A stretch of DNA of 41,278 nt, from NCBI GenBank assembly GCA_017513005.1, contig JAFWDM010000042.1:1-41278 (forward strand), written 5' to 3'. Position 1 is the stretch's first letter, and each line of letters starts with the position of its first letter. This document shows positions 1-7,334 of the stretch, one piece after another. Made by a program: the position numbers and the translations under genes. Below the pieces are notes generated by a model. It worked only from the letters and a program-made list of their open reading frames with translations, did no database searches and had not been told where the DNA came from. Source of the DNA: Lachnospiraceae bacterium. GTDB lineage: Bacteria; Bacillota; Clostridia; Lachnospirales; Lachnospiraceae.

Positions 1-134
1 TTCTCAAAAATCTTTGGGATCCGTTTTCCCCGCTCTCGCGTAACATCTCGCTTAAACGGCAGATCCCGGAATTTTCGGGATTGTCTCATTATTAAATTAT
101 CAAGGTGCTGAGCATTACTTTATGGAAAAGTAAA
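1..134. other. Flank downstream of the tRNA-Ser genes
   Basis: No gene is seen here. On the minus strand this lies just 3' of the tRNA-Ser pair. A weak hairpin (ATCCCG at 63-68 with CGGGAT at 76-81) could terminate or help process the tRNA transcript, but it lacks a clear U tract. What the minus-strand transcript reaches beyond base 1 cannot be seen. Confidence 0.3.
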
Positions 135-223
135 CGGAGAAAGAGGGATTTGAACCCTCGCGCCGGTTCTCCCGACCTACTCCCTTTCCAGGGGAGCCCC
201 TTCGGCCTCTTGGGTATTTCTCC
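135..223 (-). tRNA. tRNA-Ser (anticodon GGA)
   Basis: The minus strand folds as a class II tRNA with a long variable arm. The acceptor 5' strand GGAGAAA (223-217) pairs with TTTCTCC encoded at 142-136, the discriminator is G (135), and the T arm carries GGTTCAAATCC. The anticodon loop contains GGA flanked by CT and AA, which reads UCC/UCU serine codons. CCA is not encoded. It is the second gene behind the promoter at 428-456, after tRNA-Ser(UGA). Confidence 0.95.
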
Positions 224-288
224 AAAAAGATACCTACCGTTATCGGTATATATGCACTTAAATCAGGAAGCATTGAAGTTTCAAAAAG

Positions 289-374
289 CGGAGAGGATGG
301 GATTCGAACCCATGTGCCCGTTAGGACAAACGGTTTTCAAGACCGCCTCGTTATGACCGCTTCGATACCTCTCC
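289..374 (-). tRNA. tRNA-Ser (anticodon UGA)
   Basis: This is a class II tRNA on the minus strand. Acceptor GGAGAGG (374-368) pairs with CCTCTCC (encoded at 296-290), the discriminator is G (289), and the T arm is GGGTTCGAATCCC. The anticodon is TGA in the loop CTTGAAAA, reading UCN serine codons. CCA is not encoded. A consensus promoter lies about 50 bp upstream, so this is the first gene of a two-tRNA transcript with tRNA-Ser(GGA) 65 bp downstream. Confidence 0.95.
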
Positions 375-427
375 GAATCGGTTTTTTGTCCGCCGCAGGT
401 TTTGTATTTCTTGCGCGAACAAATGAT

Positions 428-456
428 ATAATACCAAAGCAGGCAGGTTGTGTCAA
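428..456 (-). promoter_or_regulatory. Sigma-A promoter of the tRNA-Ser pair
   Basis: On the minus strand a perfect -35 TTGACA (456-451) is followed after 17 bp by TATTAT (433-428). The start site would fall near 421, about 47 nt before the 5' end of tRNA-Ser(UGA). The strength fits stable RNA expression. Confidence 0.85.
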
Positions 457-535
457 TAGGTTTTTTGTTTTTTTATAAATAAAAATCAACGAATGTTTGC
501 CCACCGCCGGTAAGACAGCCGATGAGTTCCGGGAA

Positions 536-625
536 CACTGCTCTTTACCGGGTGATCCGGCGGATTCCCGTCCGGGGATCACTGCTCTTTACCGGAAGAT
601 CCGGCGGATTCCGGTCCGCCGGATC
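536..625. repeat. Two 44-bp direct repeats ending in a perfect hairpin
   Basis: The gene-free stretch 375-681 holds the tRNA promoter and this repeat. Copy 1 (536-579) and copy 2 (580-623) both begin CACTGCTCTTTACCGG and continue with a shared GATCCGGCGGATTCC block. In copy 2 an 11-bp perfect stem (598-608 with 615-625, loop of 6) forms. Further downstream AAACGATCGG occurs twice (near 653 and 665). On the minus strand the hairpin lies 3' of metK but has no U tract, so its role as a terminator is doubtful. Confidence 0.7.
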
Positions 626-681
626 ATTGTGATCATTCTTGAGACAGCCGGTAAACGATCGGATAAACGATCGGTCAGCGC

Positions 682-1878
682 TTATTTACCGGTTGATTTC
701 CTGTCTGCGGCCCTCGCCCGAAGCGCCTCTACATGGTCCAGCTTTTCCCACGGAAGATCCAGGTCATTGCGCCCGAAATGTCCGTAGGCCGCCGTCTGGC
801 GGTAAATGGGTCTGCGAAGATCCAGCATTTTGATGATCCCGTCCGGTCTGAGGTCAAATTCCCGGTTGACGATCTCGGCGATCTCCTTGTCCGGAAGAGT
901 GCCGGTACCGAAGGTATCGATCATAATGGACATGGGACGCGCGACACCGATGGCATAGGCAAGTTCGATTTCGATCCGGTCCGCATACCCCGCCGCAACG
1001 AGGTTTTTGGCGACGTACCGCGCGGCATAAGCCGCACTGCGGTCGACCTTGGTGCAGTCCTTGCCGGAAAACGCGCCGCCGCCATGGCGCGCATAGCCGC
1101 CGTAGGTGTCGACAATGATCTTGCGCCCGGTCAGCCCGGCGTCCCCGTTGGGCCCCCCGACGACGAACCGGCCGGTCGGATTGATATAGTATTTGGTTTT
1201 GGCATCCACCATCCCGGCAGGAAGAACGGGATCAATGACATATTTGCGCATATCCGCATGGATCTGCTCCTGCGTGATTTCCGGATCGTGCTGTGTGGAG
1301 AGGACCACCGCCTCTATGCGGGAAGCCCTGCCCTCTTCGTCATATTCGACAGAGACCTGGGCCTTTCCGTCCGGGCGAAGGTAGGGCAGGGTGTTGTCCT
1401 TGCGGACCTTCGCAAGCCTCCGTGTGAGGGCGTGGGCGAGAGAGATGGGCATGGGCATATACTCGTCCGTCTCATTGGAGGCAAAGCCGAACATCATGCC
1501 CTGGTCCCCGGCTCCGGTCTCCATGGCATCTTCTCCCCTCTTTTCCAGGGCATTGTCGACACCCATCGCAATGTCGGGAGACTGCCGGTCGAGCGCGATC
1601 ATCACCGCACATGTATCCGCATCAAAGCCGATATCCGAGCTGGTGTAGCCGATCTCGCGAATCGTATCGCGCACCACCTTCTGGTAATTGACATTCGCTT
1701 TGGTCGTGATCTCCCCGCAGACCACCACAAAGCCGGTGGAAGCCATCGTCTCACAGGCAACACGGCTCGAGGGGTCCTGGGACACGCAGGCGTCCAGGAT
1801 CGCGTCCGAGATCGCGTCACAGACCTTGTCCGGATGCCCTTCGGTAACAGATTCAGAAGTAAATACGTATCTTTCCAT
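682..1878 (-). CDS. metK: S-adenosylmethionine synthetase
   Basis: This enzyme makes S-adenosylmethionine from methionine and ATP in the cytosol. The 398-residue length is normal for the family. Visible signatures are the N-terminal GHPDK motif, GAGDQG in the ATP-binding region, and the GGGAFSGKD stretch with its lysine. The start at 1878 (MERYVFTSE) is chosen because it begins at the conserved family N-terminus and has an AAGGA ribosome site; an in-frame upstream start would add about 27 non-family residues. Expression is controlled by the SAM-I riboswitch and terminator upstream, giving feedback by its own product. Confidence 0.98.
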   Translation of the reverse strand: MERYVFTSESVTEGHPDKVCDAISDAILDACVSQDPSSRVACETMASTGFVVVCGEITTKANVNYQKVVRDTIREIGYTSSDIGFDADTCAVMIALDRQSPDIAMGVDNALEKRGEDAMETGAGDQGMMFGFASNETDEYMPMPISLAHALTRRLAKVRKDNTLPYLRPDGKAQVSVEYDEEGRASRIEAVVLSTQHDPEITQEQIHADMRKYVIDPVLPAGMVDAKTKYYINPTGRFVVGGPNGDAGLTGRKIIVDTYGGYARHGGGAFSGKDCTKVDRSAAYAARYVAKNLVAAGYADRIEIELAYAIGVARPMSIMIDTFGTGTLPDKEIAEIVNREFDLRPDGIIKMLDLRRPIYRQTAAYGHFGRNDLDLPWEKLDHVEALRARAADRKSTGK

Positions 1879-1946
1879 ATCATCCTTTCTTTTCCCGGAA
1901 ACTCCGGTGTGCGGGATCCGCCCCGGAATCCCGCGTACCATGAAGT

Positions 1947-1973
1947 AAAAAAAACCCACATGCAGGCATGTGG
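1947..1973 (-). terminator. Intrinsic terminator of the SAM riboswitch
   Basis: On the minus strand CCACATG (1973-1967) pairs with CATGTGG (1962-1956) around a 4-nt loop and runs straight into eight U residues (1954-1947). It lies between the aptamer and metK, the normal place for the expression platform of an S-box leader. Confidence 0.9.
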
Positions 1974-1992
1974 ATCAGAATCAGGAACATGC

Positions 1993-2136
1993 CCCTTATT
2001 GTTCGATCCGCCGTTTCCGGCGTCCGCTCAGGCAGGCACCTTCCCGCAGGGGTACAGGATAAATCATTGATCCCGCACGTACAGGGGTTGCCGTGGCTTC
2101 ACAGGTCCTATGTACCTCCACCACTCTGAATAAGAG
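1993..2136 (-). ncRNA. SAM-I (S-box) riboswitch aptamer
   Basis: The minus strand carries the S-box core: CAGAGTGGTGGAGG, then GGACCTGTGAAGCC and CGGCAACC. Helix P1 is visible as CTCTTATT (2136-2129) pairing with AATAAGGG (2000-1993), with one G-U pair. The aptamer is followed by a terminator and then metK. In this family, bound SAM favours the terminator, so high SAM shuts off metK transcription. Confidence 0.95.
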
Positions 2137-2160
2137 AAACTGTTGTATGTAATTTTCTGT

Positions 2161-2189
2161 ATAATAATGTAAGGTTGTATATCTGTCAA
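2161..2189 (-). promoter_or_regulatory. Sigma-A promoter of the SAM riboswitch-metK transcript
   Basis: On the minus strand, perfect TTGACA (2189-2184), a 17-bp spacer and TATTAT (2166-2161). The predicted start near 2154 is about 18 nt before the aptamer P1. From here to 2397 I see nothing else except a direct repeat, CCGGCTCATCAAT, twice near 2350-2381. Confidence 0.8.
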
Positions 2190-2397
2190 CAGCAAGTTTT
2201 GCTTTTTGGCAAATAATTCGCTTTCTTCACAGAATCTTCTTTCTTTTTTTACGGTCTGCGGATGATCCCGTGTCGACAGAACCCTTAAAATCATTTATCA
2301 TGTTAGCATTACCCTTCATCGAGAACCGGTGCGCGGCCACTGTTTCTGTCCGGCTCATCAATTTCCATCCGGCTCATCAATAGCAGAGGTTTATGTC

Positions 2398-2853
2398 ATG
2401 AATGAAAGAAATGACAGCAATAGCGGGCATCACAGCGCAGAATATCAAAACGGTGGGAATCCCGGGGGAGCCGGCCCTGTCGGCAGCAGGAACAGGCCTG
2501 AGGACATGTACCGTCTGCGCCTGGAAAAAACCGCCTTTTTTATGGGAGCCGTCTCCATTCCCTGCACATTTATCTGGCCGCTCATGATGCCCTGCCTTCT
2601 GGGCTCCATGGCCATTGTCCTCGCCATTATTTCCAAGGGAGGCAGCCTGAAAATGTCCAGCCAGGGCAGGGCAGCGGTAGTCCTCGGGATCGTCGGCATC
2701 GTCATGAACGTGTTTTACCTGGGAATCGCACTGAAGACCATGCAGACAATGCTCACGGAACCCGACGGCAGGCAGTATCTGAACGATCTGCTGTATCAGC
2801 AATACGGCATGACACTGGAGGAACTGTTCTCAAAATTCCCGTCACTGCAGTAA
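2398..2853 (+). CDS. Small membrane protein, DUF4190-like
   Basis: This 151-residue protein has a polar N-terminal 45 residues rich in Asn and Gly, followed by two hydrophobic helices (about 47-80 and 94-118) separated by a short basic loop, and a short C-terminal tail. The layout resembles the DUF4190 type of small two-helix membrane proteins, whose function is not established. The start at 2398 is preferred because of an AGAGG ribosome site; the longer in-frame upstream start lacks one. It is 46 bp upstream of another membrane protein gene on the same strand and probably co-transcribed. Confidence 0.6.
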   Translation: MNERNDSNSGHHSAEYQNGGNPGGAGPVGSRNRPEDMYRLRLEKTAFFMGAVSIPCTFIWPLMMPCLLGSMAIVLAIISKGGSLKMSSQGRAAVVLGIVGIVMNVFYLGIALKTMQTMLTEPDGRQYLNDLLYQQYGMTLEELFSKFPSLQ

Positions 2854-2899
2854 CAGAGGCGGCGGCTTTGCGTCAGCAAAGATGTACTATGGAGTCCAT

Positions 2900-3619
2900 A
2901 TGAAACACTACAAAAAAGGCGCACTGCTCTTTGCGGATGCGCGGCGCTCTCTGCTGGGGCATCTGGCCACAGCTGTCTGGAGCCTTCTCCTTTTCATGCT
3001 GCTGAGCCTGTTTCTGAACCAGATCGCAGCGTCATTCGCAGCAGAGAAAAGCATCCTCTCCTTTTTCATCTCCGTGGCAGCCGCTTATGTCACTTCCCTG
3101 TTCATCAGTCTCTTCGGGGTCGGGCTCTCTTCTGTTTTTCTGAATCTTCAGTACGGCCAGCCCGCTTCGATGCGGAATCTCCTTGTCTGTTTCCGCGAAA
3201 ATCAGGACAGGGCCGTGCAGACCCGGGCTTATGTCACACTCGGGGAGAGGCTCTGTCTCTTTCCGCTCCAGCTCCTTCTTTTTCTCACGTCGGGCGGACC
3301 GCTGGCAGAGAGGGCGCCCCTTCTCCTGGGCGTCGGCGGAGCGAGTATAGCCGCCTGCACCCTGTGGACGCTGACATATGCCATGACGAATTTTCTGCTG
3401 CTGGACTTTCCGGACACGGAAGCCGGACAGATCCTGCGGGCTTCGCGCAGCATGATGCGCGGGAACCGTCTGCGTCTCCTTCTCCTGATGCTGCGCCTCC
3501 TCCCCATGCATCTGCTGGGCATCTTCTCTCTGGGACTTGCAAATATCTATGCCGGCTGCTGCCAGCACGCCTGTGCAGCCGCCTTCTACAAGGACATGAT
3601 GGACCAGCAGGTAAAGTGA
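2900..3619 (+). CDS. Multi-pass membrane protein, DUF975-like
   Basis: This 239-residue protein has about five or six hydrophobic segments (roughly 22-42, 50-80, 120-140, 145-165, 195-220). The second half contains a motif with LLLDFPDTEA followed by ILRASRSMMRGN, then a hydrophobic helix and a C-terminal AAAFYKDM. That matches my memory of the DUF975 family of bacterial membrane proteins, whose role is unknown. The start at 2900 has GGAG seven bases upstream. It ends just before a strong bidirectional terminator. Confidence 0.65.
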   Translation: MKHYKKGALLFADARRSLLGHLATAVWSLLLFMLLSLFLNQIAASFAAEKSILSFFISVAAAYVTSLFISLFGVGLSSVFLNLQYGQPASMRNLLVCFRENQDRAVQTRAYVTLGERLCLFPLQLLLFLTSGGPLAERAPLLLGVGGASIAACTLWTLTYAMTNFLLLDFPDTEAGQILRASRSMMRGNRLRLLLLMLRLLPMHLLGIFSLGLANIYAGCCQHACAAAFYKDMMDQQVK

Positions 3620-3663
3620 TCAGGGAAATCACGGGTACCTCGCAATGAAGCAATGAGATGAAA

Positions 3664-3727
3664 AGAAAAAACCCCGCCGAATGGAAGAAGGCTCCATGCC
3701 AAAGCCTTCCATCCGGCGGGTTTTTTA
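3664..3727. terminator. Bidirectional terminator
   Basis: A long imperfect stem has CCCGCCG (3673-3679) pairing with CGGCGGG (3714-3720) and an inner AAGGCT/AGCCTT helix. It is flanked by A residues on the left and T residues on the right, so it can stop transcription from both sides. It separates the plus-strand membrane protein from the convergent subtilase gene. Confidence 0.9.
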
Positions 3728-3738
3728 TTATTTCTGTT

Positions 3739-6700
3739 TTATTCGGCTGCATCTTCGGAAGTGCCGGAAGCTGCCGCCCCGGCAGATCCGGCAGACGCAG
3801 ATCTGTCCGCAGAGGTCCCCGCCTCCAGGGCGCTGTAACTCTGCTCTTCCTCCCGGTCCGCACTTTCCTGCCCCTGTCCGGATACTGTCTCCGGACCAGG
3901 TTCGGAGACAGGGTCGGCAGCAGGAGATACATCTTCCGGTTCCTGTATTTCTTCAGACACAGGACCTTCCTCATTATTCACAGGATCCGTATCAGAGGAA
4001 GTGCCGGAATCTCCGGCATGGTCCTGTGCGGGTTCCTCTTCCCCGCTCCGTACCGCCGCCGAAGTCGGAGATTCGGAGATCTGCGCTGCAGAAGACTGAT
4101 CCTGCTCTTCCGCAGGTTTCCCCGGCTCTTCCGCAGGTTCCTCCGATTCATCTTCTTCTGTCTGCGCAGGGACAGCCGGTTCCCGGTCTTCCGCCGGCTT
4201 TTCATTTTTTTCAAGCCTGAGGGTGAATCGGCAGCTGCAGACTGCTTCCGTCCCCATTTCCCGTAGCGCTTCTGCGCCGGTGTCCCCGACAGCTTTCTCA
4301 AGCTCCTCAAATGCTTCCGGGGCATAGACCGCAAAGGTGCAGTTCCGGGTCTCCCCGCTCCAGCCCCTGCCGGAGCTGTCTGCGGCAGCGGCAAAAGCCC
4401 GGAGGGCGTCAATGTCTGCGGTCAGGGTGAGCTTTGCCTTGCCTCCGTCCACATCCATTTTCTCCACCGAGAGGATCCCTGCCTGTACCGCTGTCTTGCC
4501 CCCGGTCCCGCCAAAGGACAGGATCTTTTCCGCGATCAGTCCGGGATCAGCAGTCCCGTCGTCAGACACCGTCCCGTCTGCCACATCGCCGGGACTGCGG
4601 ATGCCCTGCCGCAGGGCTCCGCCGGATGTTTCGTGGAGGTGGATCGAACCGCTGTCCGCTCCGCCCAGGTTCACTGCGCCGAGCAGGGCCGGCTCCCCGC
4701 CGTCCTGATCCTCCGCAAGCAGCGCAAGTACATACGAAGAAAACTCCTGCAGGCCGGAACCGCCATTTCCGGCGATAATGCCCGGCAGGCGCAGAACGAC
4801 CTCAAACTCCTGTTTTTCCGCAGAACCGGCATCATAGGAGGCATGTCTGGTCAGTACAGAAGGAGCCGTGACGCGGATCGTAAAGGAACCGGTTCCCGCA
4901 GCTGCGGGAGATCCCTGCTGCGCATCCGGTGCTGTACCTCTGCCTGCAGGTTCCTTCAGGCTGTTTTCCCCGGAAGAGCCGGGAACAGCATAGAGCGCTG
5001 CCGTGATCGTGGTCTGTCCCTGTGCCCGGGCTGTCACGATACCGTTCTCATCGATCATAGCCACAGACGGATCGCTGCTGGTCCAGACCAGTTTTCCTGC
5101 CTGCTGCGCCGGAACGAACTCCGCTTCGAGCTTCATGCGGGAACCGGTGATGATACTTCCATCCTGCACAGGGGCATTATCTGCAATATCCGCAGGATAA
5201 ATATATATCTTTACAGATTCCTCTGATGCAGATTCCTCTGACGCAGTTCTTTCTGTTACAGTTTCTTCTGCTGTAGTTTCTTCTATTGCAGTTTCTTCCG
5301 CAGAGTACTTTGCAGCCGCCAAAGTCGGTTCTTTTGCGGCAGCCGTCTTTGAAGGGTCGGCCGTCTTTTCCGCGGCTGCAGTTTTCTCTGCTGCAGCCGG
5401 CTCCACTGTGGCTGTCTTTGCTGCAGCTGTCTTTACAGCTGCAGTCGGTTCTACTGTTTTAGGGAGAAAAGAGGATGCGATATTATCCTGCAGGACTTTG
5501 GTCCGGGCAGCGGAGGTGGATAAGACAGGACTTGTCACGGTCACCCTGCAGGTGGCTTTTTTCCCGTTCACGGTCCTGACGGTGATCGTCGCAGTCCCCC
5601 TTTTTTTTGCAGTCAGTTTCCCGCCGGAGACAGCCACGATCCCGCTGTTGCTTGATGACCAGGTCAGTTTATTTTTCCCGGCATAGGAGGGGGTGATGGA
5701 CGCCTTGAGGGTGAGCGTCTTTTTCAGCTGTAAAGAAGTGCTCTTTTTATTCAGAGTGACCTTGCTAGGCGTGATCGCCCCTGTCATGCGGGGCACGCCT
5801 CTGCCATAGTAGTTGTCTGTACCCTTCGCTCCGAGGTCCTTCGCATAGCAGCGCACCAGATACTGGATCCTGGCGGCACTCACGGAAGGATTCATGAGGC
5901 GGTACATGGCTGCCGCGGCAGAGATGTGCGGTGCCGCCATGGAGGTGCCGCTCGCCGTCGCATACTTTCCGCCCGTCCAGCAGCTCTTGATATCGACGCC
6001 CGGGGCCACGATATCGAGGGAGGTTCCGTAATTGGAGAAAAATGCGCGCTTTCCGCTCCTGTTGATCGCACCTACGACGATGGGGGAAGACATGTGCGCC
6101 GGACAGATAAATTTTGTATTCTCACACTCGTTTCCGGCTGCCACAACGACTGTCACATTTCTGCTCTGGGCATAGTTGATACATTCCTCGACATATTTGT
6201 AGTGGTTGTAGCCGCCCAGGCTGAGGTTAATGACCTTTGCACCCTGGTTCACGGCATAGCGGATCCCGTTTCCCACAGTGGAGGGATTTCCTCTGCCGGA
6301 AGCGTTCATGACACGGACCGGCAGGATCTTGACATTGATGCCGGGCGTGCAGTCGACGATCGTCCCCGCGACGTGTGTTCCGTGGCCGTTTTTATCCGCG
6401 GGATTGCTGTCATTGTCCACGAAGTCCCTGCCCTTGAGGATCCTTCCCTTCATCTTCGAATGGCTGGAGACACCGCTGTCCACGACGGCGACCTTGACCG
6501 TCTGGCTGGTATTCGCCTTGACAAAAGCCGCATATTTATCCGCCTGGATATAGGAGACTCCCCAGGACATGCCCGTGGAAGAGGTGCCTGCCGCATTAGC
6601 CCGGACGGACGACTCAAACAGGATATCCTCGTCCTGCCCGTAGGTCCTTCCGCCGATCTGCAGGTTTCCCGGTTCCCCGGCCTCTGTTTCGGGCGGGATC

Positions 6701-7197
6701 TCCTGCCCGGAAGAGGAACCGCCATCGATCGAGATCTCTTTGATCTGCGTATCCCCCGTATCCAGGGTACAGTCGTCCGCGTCCACGTAAACGACTGCAG
6801 AGCGCGCCGCAAGGGATTTCGCCGCTTTTCTGGCATAGGCCTCCGAGGGAAACTGTACGATACTGACTCCGAAGGTGCTCTGGATCACCGTGGAGGCCCC
6901 GTATCCGGAGAAATCCACACTCTCGCCGTCCCGGACCCGCACGATCAGGCGGCCGGAGGAGTATCTCCGCACTTCCCCGTTGCTCTGCACCGAGAGGCCG
7001 CGGCTGTTTTTGGCGAGCTTTGCTGTCTCCTGCGCGAATTCATCGTCAGAAGCGGTCCGGACCACCTTGGTTTTGGAGCTGCCCGTTCCCGCAGAAACAG
7101 GCAGGGCCGCGCCGGGCGCCGCAAGGAAAAGAGCCGAAGCAAGAAGCCCTGCTGTCAGGATCCTCCCGAGTTTTTTTATTCCTTTATTCGTTCTCAT
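3739..7197 (-). CDS. Large secreted subtilisin-like serine protease (S8) with Ig-like repeats
   Basis: This 1152-residue protein has a signal peptide (basic MRTNKGIKKL, hydrophobic 11-33, SAG cleavage region). A propeptide-like segment spans about 85-150. The S8 catalytic domain covers about 210-475 with Asp240 (VAVVDSG), His272 (NGHGTHVAGT), oxyanion Asn356 (AAGNE) and Ser419 (GTSMAAPH). A BIG2 Ig-like domain follows (about 478-556), then an Ala/Thr/Glu/Lys low-complexity stretch (565-662), a second BIG2-like domain (about 670-775), an unrecognised domain (780-1000), and a 150-residue acidic tail rich in Glu, Pro and Ser. There is no LPXTG sortase motif. The start at 7197 has GAGGAG upstream; a longer in-frame start would put 22 residues ahead of the signal peptide. 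Confidence 0.93.
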   Translation of the reverse strand: MRTNKGIKKLGRILTAGLLASALFLAAPGAALPVSAGTGSSKTKVVRTASDDEFAQETAKLAKNSRGLSVQSNGEVRRYSSGRLIVRVRDGESVDFSGYGASTVIQSTFGVSIVQFPSEAYARKAAKSLAARSAVVYVDADDCTLDTGDTQIKEISIDGGSSSGQEIPPETEAGEPGNLQIGGRTYGQDEDILFESSVRANAAGTSSTGMSWGVSYIQADKYAAFVKANTSQTVKVAVVDSGVSSHSKMKGRILKGRDFVDNDSNPADKNGHGTHVAGTIVDCTPGINVKILPVRVMNASGRGNPSTVGNGIRYAVNQGAKVINLSLGGYNHYKYVEECINYAQSRNVTVVVAAGNECENTKFICPAHMSSPIVVGAINRSGKRAFFSNYGTSLDIVAPGVDIKSCWTGGKYATASGTSMAAPHISAAAAMYRLMNPSVSAARIQYLVRCYAKDLGAKGTDNYYGRGVPRMTGAITPSKVTLNKKSTSLQLKKTLTLKASITPSYAGKNKLTWSSSNSGIVAVSGGKLTAKKRGTATITVRTVNGKKATCRVTVTSPVLSTSAARTKVLQDNIASSFLPKTVEPTAAVKTAAAKTATVEPAAAEKTAAAEKTADPSKTAAAKEPTLAAAKYSAEETAIEETTAEETVTERTASEESASEESVKIYIYPADIADNAPVQDGSIITGSRMKLEAEFVPAQQAGKLVWTSSDPSVAMIDENGIVTARAQGQTTITAALYAVPGSSGENSLKEPAGRGTAPDAQQGSPAAAGTGSFTIRVTAPSVLTRHASYDAGSAEKQEFEVVLRLPGIIAGNGGSGLQEFSSYVLALLAEDQDGGEPALLGAVNLGGADSGSIHLHETSGGALRQGIRSPGDVADGTVSDDGTADPGLIAEKILSFGGTGGKTAVQAGILSVEKMDVDGGKAKLTLTADIDALRAFAAAADSSGRGWSGETRNCTFAVYAPEAFEELEKAVGDTGAEALREMGTEAVCSCRFTLRLEKNEKPAEDREPAVPAQTEEDESEEPAEEPGKPAEEQDQSSAAQISESPTSAAVRSGEEEPAQDHAGDSGTSSDTDPVNNEEGPVSEEIQEPEDVSPAADPVSEPGPETVSGQGQESADREEEQSYSALEAGTSADRSASAGSAGAAASGTSEDAAE

Positions 7198-7238
7198 GGG
7201 AATACTCCTCTGCAATGTACCGGTTCTTTCTTCAGTGA

Positions 7239-7282
7239 TATACCATATGGAGTAGTATACCATATGGACTTCTATGTGGCTA
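7239..7282 (-). promoter_or_regulatory. Probable subtilase promoter with twin CCATATGG boxes
   Basis: On the minus strand, TAGCCA (7282-7277), a 17-bp spacer and TATACT (7259-7254) form a plausible promoter. A 13-bp direct repeat, TATACCATATGGA, occurs at 7239-7251 and 7256-7268. The palindromic cores CCATATGG (7243-7250 and 7260-7267) lie 17 bp apart and flank the -10 element, so a bound regulator could block RNA polymerase. Confidence 0.5.
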
Positions 7283-7334
7283 TACGGTCACAATTCAGGC
7301 CTGCCTGAAAATCGAGGTGTTTTTGAGCGGTTTT

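Noticed and set aside
538..595. Two boxA-like TGCTCTTTA elements suggesting an rRNA operon leader
   Set aside because: They are on the plus strand, within a 44-bp duplication, and no rRNA follows in that direction.
733..2070. Open frame of 445 codons on the plus strand opposite metK and its riboswitch
   Set aside because: It is antisense to metK, crosses the SAM riboswitch, and has no domain signature.
7294..7309. Terminator after the clpX-like gene (TTCAGG/CCTGAA hairpin)
   Set aside because: The stem is only 6-7 bp with no U tract on the minus strand, so it was not called a terminator.
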